64,000 bases of DNA, taken from assembly GCF_902498995.1 (NCBI RefSeq), contig NZ_CABVLY010000037.1, positions 1 through 64,000 on the forward strand, in the 5' to 3' direction. Below are positions 24,177-34,862 of this stretch, in pieces. The DNA is from Burkholderia anthina. Lineage in GTDB: Bacteria; Pseudomonadota; Gammaproteobacteria; Burkholderiales; Burkholderiaceae. Numbering within the stretch: the stretch's first letter is position 1; the number at the start of each line of letters is the position of its first letter. Below the pieces are notes generated by a model, which saw only the letters and a list, made by a program, of their open reading frames with translations, had not been told where the DNA came from and did no database searches. Made by a program: the position numbers and the translations under genes.

Positions 24177-25883
24177 ATGACCGCTGCCTCCGCACCTCGC
24201 CATCCCGTCAGGACGCTGATTGCGTCGTCCCTCATCGTGTCGCTGCTCGGGCTGTCGGCCTGTAACAGGAACGACAGCACGTCCACGCCGTCCGCACCGG
24301 CGAGCGATGCCGGCGCCGCGTCCGCGCCGCAGCCCGCGTCGGCACCGGTTGCGTACAAGCCGCCGAGCGCCGACCAGCTCTACCAGATGGTCGCGCCGAT
24401 CGCGCTCTTTCCGGACAAGCTCGTCGCACTCGTGCTCGCGGGCGCCACGTACCCGGACCAGATCGCGGCCGCCAACACCTGGGTCGGGCAGAATCCGTCG
24501 TTGAAGGGGCAGGCACTCGCGACCGCCGCCGATACGCAGCCGTGGGATCCGTCCGTCAAGGCGCTGACCGCCTTCCCCGCGGTGCTCGCGCAAATGGCGT
24601 CGAACCCGGCATGGACGACCGCGCTCGGCCAGGCGTACTACAACGACCCGACCGACGTGATGAATGCGATCCAGGGGATGCGCCAGCGTGCGCAGGCATC
24701 GGGCCATCTGCGCTCGGGCAGCCAGTTGCACGTCACGCAGGTCGCACCGGCCGCGCCGGCCAACTACGCGCCGTCCGCCGACGCACCAGCGGTCTACAGC
24801 GGCCCGGCCGTCATCCCGCCGCCGGAGCAGGCCATCGAGATCGAGCCCGCGCAGCCGGACGTCGTCTACGTGCCGTCGTACAACCCGACCGTCGTCTATG
24901 GCGAACCCGTGTCGTCCTATCCCGGCTACGTGTACCAGCCGCCCGCCTACACCACCGGCGAAGCCGTGGCGGCCGGCGTGGTCACGTTCGGTATCGGCAT
25001 TGCCGTGGGCGCCGCGATCTTCGGGCACCACGACTGGGGCTGGCACGCGTGGGGCATGAACTGGGGCGCGCCGCACCGGGGCGGCCCGGACCGGAACGAA
25101 GGCTGGCAGCGTCCGGCTGTGGTGTACAACCACACCACGTACGTGACGAAGTCGACCACGGTGGTCAACAACATCACCAACATCCGCAACACGCGCATCA
25201 CGAACAACGACGGCGGCAACGTCACCAACAACAATACGTTCGAGCGCAACGGCATGCGGCCGGGCGCGGAGCCGCCGCGCGAACAGGCGATGCGGCCGTC
25301 TCCCGGCGCCGCGCCGATGACGATGCCGCACTTCGGTGCAAATGACGCACGCCCGGGTGCGCGGCCGGCGCCGAATGCGTTCGAGCAGAACCGCGCGAAT
25401 GCGCCGCATGCCGATGCATCGGGTCCGCAGGCGCCCGGTGGCCCGATGCATGCTCAACAGGCGATGCAGCAGGAACGGGAGCAGGCGCAGCAGCGGAACG
25501 AAGCGCAGCAACAGCAGCAACAACGCAATGCGATGCAGCAGCACAACGACGCACGGCAGCAGCAGCAACGCGAGGAGATGCAGCAACACAACGAAGCTCA
25601 GCAGCAACAACGCAAGCAAATGCAGCAGCACAACGCGGCTCAACAGCAGCAACAACGCGCGGAGATGCAGCAGCACAACGAGGCTCAGCAACAGCAACAA
25701 CGGGCCGAGATGCAGCAACGCAACGAGGCTCAACAGCAACAGCAGCGCAGGGAGATGCAGCCGCATGCCCAGCCGCAACCGCAGGAACACGCAGCACCGC
25801 AGCCACGACAACCCGAGCCTGCTCAGCATCACTCCGAGCAACCGCAACAGCAACACGACCCGCACGAACACCGTCCCGAGTGA
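24177..25883 (+). CDS. DUF3300 domain lipoprotein with Gln-rich tandem repeats
   Basis: Exported protein of 568 aa. A signal peptide with lipobox LSAC places the lipidated Cys near residue 24. The DUF3300 domain runs from about 55 to 330 (QLYQMVAPIALFPDKLVALVLAGATYPDQI; DVVYVPSYNPTVVYG; GHHDWGWHAWGMNWG). Residues from about 430 to 530 are Gln/Asn-rich and hold a 15-residue tandem repeat of the form QRAEMQQHNEAQQQQ. The tail is Pro/Gln/His-rich and probably disordered. Function unknown. No strong ribosome site precedes the ATG; the start is set by the signal peptide. Confidence 0.88.
   Translation: MTAASAPRHPVRTLIASSLIVSLLGLSACNRNDSTSTPSAPASDAGAASAPQPASAPVAYKPPSADQLYQMVAPIALFPDKLVALVLAGATYPDQIAAANTWVGQNPSLKGQALATAADTQPWDPSVKALTAFPAVLAQMASNPAWTTALGQAYYNDPTDVMNAIQGMRQRAQASGHLRSGSQLHVTQVAPAAPANYAPSADAPAVYSGPAVIPPPEQAIEIEPAQPDVVYVPSYNPTVVYGEPVSSYPGYVYQPPAYTTGEAVAAGVVTFGIGIAVGAAIFGHHDWGWHAWGMNWGAPHRGGPDRNEGWQRPAVVYNHTTYVTKSTTVVNNITNIRNTRITNNDGGNVTNNNTFERNGMRPGAEPPREQAMRPSPGAAPMTMPHFGANDARPGARPAPNAFEQNRANAPHADASGPQAPGGPMHAQQAMQQEREQAQQRNEAQQQQQQRNAMQQHNDARQQQQREEMQQHNEAQQQQRKQMQQHNAAQQQQQRAEMQQHNEAQQQQQRAEMQQRNEAQQQQQRREMQPHAQPQPQEHAAPQPRQPEPAQHHSEQPQQQHDPHEHRPE
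25560..25760 (+). repeat. Tandem repeat inside the DUF3300 gene
   Basis: Four or more units of 42-45 bases encode QR(x)(x)MQQ(H/R)NxAQQQQ. Units differ by single codons and by one Gln codon, as expected of slippage or unequal recombination. A more degenerate copy extends leftward to about 25470. Confidence 0.8.
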
Positions 25884-25983
25884 ACGGTAGCGGCCGCTAC
25901 ATGCGCGCGTGCAGTGTCGTCAGCGCATGTGGCGACGTCTCGTACATCAAGCACGAGACCGGCTCGTTCGGTAGCGCCCGACC

Positions 25984-26025
25984 GCGGGCATCCGGCAACG
26001 AAAGCACGCATCGCCGGATGCCCGC
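25984..26025. terminator. Long hairpin between convergent genes
   Basis: A 13-bp perfect stem (GCGGGCATCCGGC and complement) with a 16-base loop lies between the DUF3300 gene and the leftward phospholipase gene. It lacks a T-run on either side. Confidence 0.45.
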
Positions 26026-26033
26026 ATCATCGC

Positions 26034-27584
26034 TCATAGCTGCGACTCGATCGGGAACAAGCCGAGAAACCACACTTCCATCCGCCGCGCCGCGGACACT
26101 TCCGGCTCGTGATCGAGCTCGGTCACCTCCCCGTCCGCGTCGGTCTGCATCCACTTGAGCCGCCCTTTCCCCGCCGGGTCAGTCCTCAACTCGACGCGCC
26201 ACGCGATGCGATCGAGCCGCGGCTCCAGGTCCGTCGCAACTTCGGATGCGATCGCCGGACTCTCGCAATAAACACCGATCTCGGTGTTGAGGTTCAGCGA
26301 GCGCGGGTCGAGATTCATCGATCCGATGAAGATGCTCTTGCGGTCGAACACATACGTCTTCGCATGCAACGACGCGCGCGATGAACCGATGATGACCTGC
26401 TTCGAGATGCTCTTGTCGCCGGACGGCCGGCGCTCGTAAAGCCGCACGCCGGCCTCCACCAGATCGCGCCGATAACGCCGATAACCGGCATGCACGGCCG
26501 CGACGTCGGTCGATGCGAGCGAGTTCGTCAGGATCGTCACGCGTACGCCGCGCGCGGTGAGCGCATGCAGCCGTTCGACCATGTCCTTGCCCGGCACGAA
26601 ATACGGCGACACGATCAGCAACTCGTGCTCGGGCCGCAACGCAAGCGCACGCAGCTGCGGCATCAGGTGCCCTTCGCTGTCCTTCGGCGCCCGCGCGATC
26701 TTCGCGGGATCGTCGTACAGCAGCGTTGCATGCCCCCATGAGAGCTCCGTGCCCTCGCCATGCACGATCTGGTCGAGCCGGTGCCGCGCCTCGAGCACGT
26801 ACGGATTGTCTTCCATCGCCCGCAGGTAATCGCGCAATCGTTCGCGCTCCTGATCGAGTCCGCCCGGCGGCGCGTCATGCCCGACCAGCGCATTGACCGG
26901 ATACGCATACGGCGAATTCCAGAACGCGTCGAATTCGTTCGAGATGTCGTTCACGACCGGGCCGTGCACGACGACGTCGAGATCGCCGAACTCCAGCATC
27001 GACGACGCGCCGAAGTACTCGTCGCCGATATTGCGCCCGCCGATGATCGCCGCCTGGTTGTCCGCGATCATCGCCTTGTTGTGCATGCGCCGATTGACGC
27101 GCGCGAATTCAAACACCGTGCCGATCTTCTTGAAGTGGCGTGTCGCCACCGGATTGAAGAGCCGGATCTCGATGTTCGGATGCGAACTGATCTCGAGCAG
27201 TTTTCGGTCGTCCGCGTTCGTCCCGAGATCGTCGAGCAGCACGCGCACGCGTACGCCGCGATCGGCCGCGCGCATGATCGCGTCCGCGAGTTCATGCCCG
27301 GTCAGGTCGTCGTGCCAGATGTAGTACTGGAGGTCCAGCGAACGGTCCGCGCGATCGGCGAGCAGCACGCGCGCATCGAGCGCATCGACCGGGTCGCGCA
27401 GCAGATGAAACGCGTCCTGCCCCGGATGCGCGGCGGCCTGCTGACGAAATGCCACGCCGAGGCGCGTGTTGCCGGTATCGGCGAATGCATGCGTCGGCGC
27501 ACGGTCGGCCTGCGGCGGCAGGCTCGCGCACGCGGCAAGCATCAGCAACGACAGAATCGCACCCCACGAACGCAGCATGATCAT
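26034..27584 (-). CDS. Phospholipase D / cardiolipin synthase-type lipoprotein
   Basis: A 516-aa exported protein with two HKD phosphotransferase motifs: HNKAMIAD in the first half and HAKTYVFD near residue 407. Both are followed by the family-typical IIGGRNIGDEYF and FIGSMNLDPRS. A lipobox LAAC makes it a probable lipoprotein (Cys near residue 19), unlike the membrane-anchored ClsA. It would cleave or transfer phosphatidyl groups at the envelope. The C-terminus ends in an arginine/hydrophobic tail (MEVWFLGLFPIESQL) common in this subgroup. The start could also be the ATG two codons later. Confidence 0.9.
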   Translation of the reverse strand: MIMLRSWGAILSLLMLAACASLPPQADRAPTHAFADTGNTRLGVAFRQQAAAHPGQDAFHLLRDPVDALDARVLLADRADRSLDLQYYIWHDDLTGHELADAIMRAADRGVRVRVLLDDLGTNADDRKLLEISSHPNIEIRLFNPVATRHFKKIGTVFEFARVNRRMHNKAMIADNQAAIIGGRNIGDEYFGASSMLEFGDLDVVVHGPVVNDISNEFDAFWNSPYAYPVNALVGHDAPPGGLDQERERLRDYLRAMEDNPYVLEARHRLDQIVHGEGTELSWGHATLLYDDPAKIARAPKDSEGHLMPQLRALALRPEHELLIVSPYFVPGKDMVERLHALTARGVRVTILTNSLASTDVAAVHAGYRRYRRDLVEAGVRLYERRPSGDKSISKQVIIGSSRASLHAKTYVFDRKSIFIGSMNLDPRSLNLNTEIGVYCESPAIASEVATDLEPRLDRIAWRVELRTDPAGKGRLKWMQTDADGEVTELDHEPEVSAARRMEVWFLGLFPIESQL

Positions 27585-27829
27585 GTTGGCCGCCCCTCAC
27601 TGTCGGGCGAAGTCGGATTGTGTTTGTTCTGGCTGCCGGACGGAGCGCGGCGCTGGTCCACGATGCGCGCGCTGAACGGATCAGCGTGCGACCGGATCGC
27701 GCTACAGCATACTTCGATTGATATCGGGGCGGCACGCTTTCAGTGTTTCCCCGGTGGCAAAGATGCGACATGCGGCGCCGGCGCGAACGCATTCAATACG
27801 TTCGACACATTCGGGCGGCGCACACGAGA

Positions 27830-27863
27830 AAAAACCCGCGACGCCGTGCGGCATCGCGGGTTT
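27830..27863 (-). terminator. Terminator of the tRNA transcript
   Basis: On the minus strand, AAACCCGCGA pairs with TCGCGGGTTT around a GC-rich inner loop and is followed by a T-run (AAAAAA on the plus strand just left). It lies 34 bases past the tRNA 3' end. Confidence 0.85.
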
Positions 27864-27896
27864 CGCGGCTTCCCCGGACAACCATGGAAGCGAATC

Positions 27897-27975
27897 TGGT
27901 GGGCCCCCCGGGAGTCGAACCCGGCACCAACGAATTATGAGTTCGCTGCTCTAACCAAGCATGAGCTAGGGGCCC
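27897..27975 (-). tRNA. tRNA-Ile2 (anticodon CAT, lysidine-modified)
   Basis: A complete cloverleaf: acceptor GGGCCCC/GGGGCCC, D arm GCTC/GAGC with an 11-base loop, anticodon stem GCGAA/TTCGT with loop CTCATAA, T arm CCGGG/CCCGG with TTCGACT, discriminator A, and an encoded CCA. The anticodon is CAT. It is read as the isoleucine type (AUA decoding after TilS converts C34 to lysidine) because the acceptor has C4-G69 and C5-G68, and the loop context ACTCATAAT is typical of Ile2 rather than elongator or initiator Met. tRNA-Met is the alternative name some programs would give. Confidence 0.9.
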
Positions 27976-28060
27976 AGACGAGAAGCAAAGCGTGCTACAC
28001 GCTGCCCCGGCAACGAGGCCGGGCCGGCATTGTAACAACAAAGACGACGAAAGGGACAAA

Positions 28061-28091
28061 CGCCGCCGGTATCACACGGATACCGGCGGCG
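28061..28091 (-). terminator. Terminator of the rpoD transcript
   Basis: A perfect 13-bp stem CGCCGCCGGTATC with its complement and a 5-base loop, 22 bases past the rpoD stop. The minus-strand sequence after it is T-rich (TTTGTCCCTTTC). Confidence 0.8.
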
Positions 28092-28113
28092 CTCGCAACC
28101 GAGACGCTGGAAA

Positions 28114-30531
<2,418 letters not shown>

Positions 30532-30619
30532 CGCGAATTTCGCCTCTGCTTAGAAAACAAACCGCTGGAAACCTTATATTATAGCACGCTGGGGAGCCCT
30601 CTCCTGGCGCCCCGGCCGC

Positions 30620-32494
30620 CTACAGCCCGAGCCGACGCTTCATGTCGGTTCGCTGCTGGTTCAATTCCGTCAATTCAGCCAGTTCCTCGGGTGTGAAAGT
30701 GGATTGCCGCGCCAGCCTGTCGAGCCGGTCGCAGCAAGCGTCATAGCGCATCTTGAGCACCGCTGCCTGCAGTTCCTCCCCCGCGATCCGTTCCTGTTCG
30801 CGCTGCCGCTCGGGCACCGTCTCGTCTTCCGGATTCTGTAACAGCAAGTCGCGGACGTTTTCATCATAGTCCAGAATTTCGCGGAAGATTTCCTCGTAAG
30901 TCGCCCCATTCGAGGATGTCCGCAGGACATCCGACAGCAGCCGGAACTCGGCGCCGTCGCCCAGCGCGCGCGCGTGATCGACGACCTCCGCGAACAGCTC
31001 GCCGATGCGGGGCAGCGCCCGCAGGGTCGCAATCTGCTCGTCGTCGAGTTGCGACGCGATGCGCGGATGCATGACGAGCGTGCGCAATGCCCGCTTTTCG
31101 CTGTCGGTCACGCGCCGCCGTTCGCTGCGCGCGGGCGCCTGGCGCGGCGGCGCAGCGATCCGCGAATCGACGTCGGACAGCCCGGCCACTTCCTCGAACG
31201 GGATATCGAGCCGGTCGGCGAACATGTGCATGATCTGCGCGCGCAACGCGTTCGCCGGCAGCGCCTGCAGCATCGGCTTCGCATCGAACAGCGCCTTCGC
31301 ACGGCCTTCCGGCTGATCGAGCGCCTTGCCGGCAATTGCTTCGTTCAACAGAAATTGCGACAACGGCATCGCGCGCTCGACCTGCTCGGAGAACGCATCC
31401 GCGCCGAATTCGCGTACATAGCTGTCCGGATCATGCTCGGACGGCAGGAAAAGGAATCGGATCGTCCGGTTATCCGCCGCATGCGGCAGGCATGCCTCGA
31501 GCGCGCGACGCGCCGCACGCCGCCCGGCCGAGTCGCCGTCGAAGCTGAAGATGACCGTATCGGTCTGGCGCAGCAGCTTCTGTACGTGAATCGGCGTACA
31601 CGCCGTGCCGAGCGTCGCGACCGCGTTCGGGAAGCCGAGCTGCGCGAGCGCGACGACGTCCATGTAGCCTTCGACGACCAGCACGTACTTGCGCTCGCGA
31701 ATCGCGAGACGCGCCTCGAACAGCCCGTACAGTTCGCTGCCCTTGTTGAACAGCGGCGTTTCCGGCGAGTTCAGATACTTCGGCTCGCCGCTGCCGAGCA
31801 CGCGGCCGCCGAACCCGATCACCTGCCCCTTCACGTTGCGGATCGGGAACATGATTCGCTCGCGAAACCGGTCATAGCGTCGCGCGACACCTTGCCCGTC
31901 GGTCTTCTCGCTGACGATCACGAGCCCCGATTCGACGAGCGAATCGTCACGGTAGTCCGGGAACGCGGTTTCGAGGTTCTGCCAGCCGTCTGGCGCATAA
32001 CCGAGCCCGAAGCGCGCGGCGATCTCGCCGGTCAGGCCCCGGTTCTTCAGATACTGGATCGCGACCGTCGCGCCGCGCAATTGCTTGCGGTAGTAGTCGC
32101 ACGCGGCCGACATCACGTCGGACAACGCAGTCGCGACCGACTTCGATACGGGCGCCGGATAATCGCCGCCGCCACCGCCTGCGCCCCCACCGCGCATCGA
32201 CGGCTCGTGCGGCACGGTCAACCCGACCGATTGCGCGAGTTCCTGAACCGCTTCCGGGAACGTGAGACCTGCGTGCTCCATCAGGAAGCCGATCGCCGTG
32301 CCGTGGGCGCCGCAGCCGAAGCAGTGATAGAACTGCTTGGTCGGACTGACGGTAAACGACGGACTCTTCTCGTTGTGGAACGGGCACAGCCCCATGAAGT
32401 TCGCGCCGCCCTTCTTGAGCTGCACGTACCGGCCCACCACGTCGACGATATCGACGCGGTTCAGCAAATCCTGCAGGAACGAATGCGGAATCAC
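30620..32494 (-). CDS. dnaG: DNA primase
   Basis: Makes RNA primers at the replication fork; 624 aa. The CHC2-type zinc finger is at Cys37-His40-Cys58-Cys61 (CPFHNEKS and FYHCFGC). The RNA polymerase core with TOPRIM lies at about 180-420, including VEGYMDVVAL and FSFDGDSAGRRAARRAL. The C-terminal DnaB-binding region has the usual low conservation. Between yqeY (72 bases) and rpoD. A Gly-rich insert (GGGAGGGGG) follows the zinc domain. Confidence 0.98.
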   Translation of the reverse strand: MIPHSFLQDLLNRVDIVDVVGRYVQLKKGGANFMGLCPFHNEKSPSFTVSPTKQFYHCFGCGAHGTAIGFLMEHAGLTFPEAVQELAQSVGLTVPHEPSMRGGGAGGGGGDYPAPVSKSVATALSDVMSAACDYYRKQLRGATVAIQYLKNRGLTGEIAARFGLGYAPDGWQNLETAFPDYRDDSLVESGLVIVSEKTDGQGVARRYDRFRERIMFPIRNVKGQVIGFGGRVLGSGEPKYLNSPETPLFNKGSELYGLFEARLAIRERKYVLVVEGYMDVVALAQLGFPNAVATLGTACTPIHVQKLLRQTDTVIFSFDGDSAGRRAARRALEACLPHAADNRTIRFLFLPSEHDPDSYVREFGADAFSEQVERAMPLSQFLLNEAIAGKALDQPEGRAKALFDAKPMLQALPANALRAQIMHMFADRLDIPFEEVAGLSDVDSRIAAPPRQAPARSERRRVTDSEKRALRTLVMHPRIASQLDDEQIATLRALPRIGELFAEVVDHARALGDGAEFRLLSDVLRTSSNGATYEEIFREILDYDENVRDLLLQNPEDETVPERQREQERIAGEELQAAVLKMRYDACCDRLDRLARQSTFTPEELAELTELNQQRTDMKRRLGL

Positions 32495-32566
32495 CGTGGG
32501 ATCGAGCGAAAAATAGACAATACGACGCCCCGGCGCACACGCATGCGGCGCGCCGGAAAGCGGGAT

Positions 32567-33013
32567 TTACTTCGAAAGCGCGGCCTTGACCTGCGCGGAA
32601 ACGGCCGTCATGTCGGCACGGCCGGCGAGCTTGCCCTTCAGCACGCCCATCACCTTGCCCATGTCCTGCGGGCCCGCCGCGCCCGTTGCCGCGACCGCGG
32701 CCTGGACTTCGGCAGCCACTTCGGCGTCCGACAACTGCGCGGGCATGTACGCGCCCAGCACGGTCAGTTCGGCCTGCTCCTTCGCGACGAGATCGTCGCG
32801 GCCCGCGGCCTCGAACTGGCTGATCGAATCCTTCCGCTGCTTGATCATCTTGTCGATCACGGCCGTGATGCCCGCGTCGTCGAGGGTTACGCGATCGTCG
32901 ACTTCACGTTGCTTGATCGCGGCCATCAGCAGGCGAATCGTCGCCAGACGCTCGCTTTCCTTCGCGCGCATCGCGGCCTTCATGTCTTCGCTGATCTGCT
33001 CTTTCAAACTCAT
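32567..33013 (-). CDS. GatB/YqeY domain-containing protein
   Basis: A 148-aa cytosolic helical protein, the YqeY family. It resembles the C-terminal tail domain of the amidotransferase subunit GatB and may act on or bind tRNA, but its role is not established. Visible: MSLKEQISEDMKAAMRAKESERLATIRLLMAAIKQREVD and LTVLGAYMPAQLSDAEV, PQDMGKVMGVLKGKLAGRADM. The ATG at 33013 gives the usual length; upstream codons have no homology pattern. Located between rpsU and dnaG, a common order in proteobacteria. Confidence 0.95.
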   Translation of the reverse strand: MSLKEQISEDMKAAMRAKESERLATIRLLMAAIKQREVDDRVTLDDAGITAVIDKMIKQRKDSISQFEAAGRDDLVAKEQAELTVLGAYMPAQLSDAEVAAEVQAAVAATGAAGPQDMGKVMGVLKGKLAGRADMTAVSAQVKAALSK

Positions 33014-33065
33014 CTTGCACCCGGGATGGAAATGTGAGTTCGACGCCCACAAAAGGGCGTCAACA

Positions 33066-33100
33066 CAAAAACCCGCTTGGGACTATGTCTCAAGCGGGTT
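33066..33100 (-). terminator. Intrinsic terminator between rpsU and yqeY
   Basis: Stem AACCCGCTTG/CAAGCGGGTT (33070-33079 with 33091-33100) with an 11-base loop, followed on the minus strand by TTTTTG. It would let rpsU be expressed far above dnaG and rpoD. Confidence 0.85.
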
Positions 33101-33195
33101 GCTCGAATCCGGCATCGGCGATTCGCCCCGCGATCGTGACCGACCGTGCAGAATCGCCGGTGCGCCGCTCGGTGAATCGCGCGGCGCTCAATCGT

Positions 33196-33408
33196 TCAGT
33201 ACAGCTTCTTCGGCAACGTTTGGCTGCGGATACGCTTGTAATGACGCTTCACCGCGGCAGCCTTCTTGCGCTTGCGTTCGGCGGTCGGCTTCTCGTAAAA
33301 CTCGCGCGCACGAAGCTCGGTCAGCAGACCGTTCTTCTCGATCGTGCGCTTGAAGCGACGCATGGCGACTTCGAACGGCTCGTTCTCTTTAACGCGAATG
33401 ATCGTCAT
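33196..33408 (-). CDS. rpsU: 30S ribosomal protein S21
   Basis: A 70-aa ribosomal protein of the 30S platform, needed for initiation on structured messages. The sequence [20 protein letters not shown] to [13 protein letters not shown] is complete and very basic. First gene of the macromolecular synthesis cluster and followed by its own terminator. Divergent strand order with tsaD beyond the flavoprotein gene is typical of the genus. Confidence 0.98.
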
Positions 33409-33446
33409 GATCCGACACGAATAAAGGTTTGCAGGGAAGATTTACG

Positions 33447-33455
33447 AGTATAGCA
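33447..33455 (-). promoter_or_regulatory. Extended -10 promoter candidate of rpsU
   Basis: On the minus strand TGCTATACT (extended -10 TGn plus TATACT) lies 39 bases before the rpsU ATG. No clear -35, as expected for extended -10 promoters. Confidence 0.5.
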
Positions 33456-33510
33456 GAGCACCGCACAAAGACATAAGGGACGGGTCCCGTCATCCACGGG
33501 CCGGCCGCCG

Positions 33511-34731
33511 TCACGCGCCGCGCGCGAACTCCGCCGCCGCCTGCCCGGCTGCCGTGCCGGACGCCCATGCCCACTGGAAGTTGTAGCCGCCGAGCCAGCC
33601 CGTCACGTCCACGGCTTCGCCGATGAAGAACAGCCCCGGCACCCGCGCGCTCATCATCGTCGCCGACGACAGTTCGCGCGTATCGACACCGCCCTTCGTC
33701 ACCTCGGCCTTCTTGTAGCCCTCGGTGCCGTTCGGCGTCAGCGTCCAGCCGGACAGCGCATCGCCGATCTGGCGCAGCGTCTTGTCGGGCAGGTCCGCGA
33801 GCCGCGCATCGGCCGCGACGCGATGCGTGTCGAGCCACACGTGCGCGAGACGCGACGGCACCCAGTCCGCGAGCAACGAGCCGATCTGGCGCTTTGACGC
33901 GCGCTTCGCGTCGAGCAGTTCGGCCACTGCGTCGCGCTGCGGCAGCAGGTCGATGCGGATCGGGTCGCCGGACTGCCAGTAGCTGGAGATCTGCAAAATG
34001 CCGGGCCCCGACAGGCCGCGATGGGTCAGCAGCAGATCCTCGACGAATTCGCCGCCGCGCTTCCTGTCGCCGGTCGACACGCGCACCTCGAGCGACACGC
34101 CGGACAGCGCCGCGAACGGCGCCCAGTCCTGCTGCGCGAACGTGAGCGGCACGAGCGCGGGCCGCGTATCGACGAGCTTGTGGCCGAACTGCTTCGCGAG
34201 CCGGTAACCGAAGTCCGTCGCGCCGATCTTCGGGATCGACAGGCCGCCCGTCGCGACGACCAGCGCGCGCGCGCGAATCGGCCCCGCCTGCTGCGTGTCG
34301 AGCGTGAAGCCATCCTCCGGCGCGTGGCGCACCGCGTCCACGACCACGGGCCGGCGCCACGCGATGCCGCCCGCATCGCATTCGTGCTTCAGTACGTCGA
34401 TGATCGCGTCGCTGCCGTGGTCGCAAAAGAGCTGGCCTTTGTGCTTTTCGTGCCAGGTGACGTGATGGCGCTTGAGCAGCCCGAGGAAGTCGCGCGGCGT
34501 ATAGCGCGCGAGCGCCGAGCGCGCGAAATGAGGATTCGACGACAGGTAGTTGTCGGGGCCAGCGTACAGATTCGTGAAGTTGCAGCGGCCGCCGCCCGAG
34601 ATACGGATTTTCTCGGCGAGCCGCGGCGCGTGGTCGATCAGCACCACGCGGCGGCCGAGTTGCCCGGCAACCGCGGCGCTCATCATCCCGGCGGCGCCCG
34701 CGCCGATCACGGCGATGTCATAGGTTTCCAT
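33511..34731 (-). CDS. BaiN/YhiN (HI0933-like) FAD-dependent oxidoreductase
   Basis: A 406-aa flavoprotein of the HI0933/BaiN family. The FAD Rossmann motif is VIGAGAAGMMSAAVAGQLG at residues 7-25. ISGGGRCNFTN near 45 is the family hallmark, and LVVATGGLSIPKIGATDFGY and WLGGYNFQWAWASGTAAGQAA close the fold. Physiological substrate unknown for most members; BaiN in Clostridium reduces bile acid intermediates. Divergent from tsaD (131 bases between starts) and co-directional with rpsU downstream. Confidence 0.92.
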   Translation of the reverse strand: METYDIAVIGAGAAGMMSAAVAGQLGRRVVLIDHAPRLAEKIRISGGGRCNFTNLYAGPDNYLSSNPHFARSALARYTPRDFLGLLKRHHVTWHEKHKGQLFCDHGSDAIIDVLKHECDAGGIAWRRPVVVDAVRHAPEDGFTLDTQQAGPIRARALVVATGGLSIPKIGATDFGYRLAKQFGHKLVDTRPALVPLTFAQQDWAPFAALSGVSLEVRVSTGDRKRGGEFVEDLLLTHRGLSGPGILQISSYWQSGDPIRIDLLPQRDAVAELLDAKRASKRQIGSLLADWVPSRLAHVWLDTHRVAADARLADLPDKTLRQIGDALSGWTLTPNGTEGYKKAEVTKGGVDTRELSSATMMSARVPGLFFIGEAVDVTGWLGGYNFQWAWASGTAAGQAAAEFARGA

Positions 34732-34862
34732 GGCGCGGATTGTACCTGCCCGGCTTCGGGACCGGGCTGCCCGCGGCGGCAGGCCAGCCCTCGCCTGCTA
34801 TAATTTCAGGTTACGTTGACCTTCCTGCGGCACGCCCGATACGGCGCGCCCTGCCCGCACCC

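Noticed and set aside
27897..27975. tRNA considered as an integration site
   Set aside because: No integrase or duplicated tRNA 3' end was found in the surrounding sequence.
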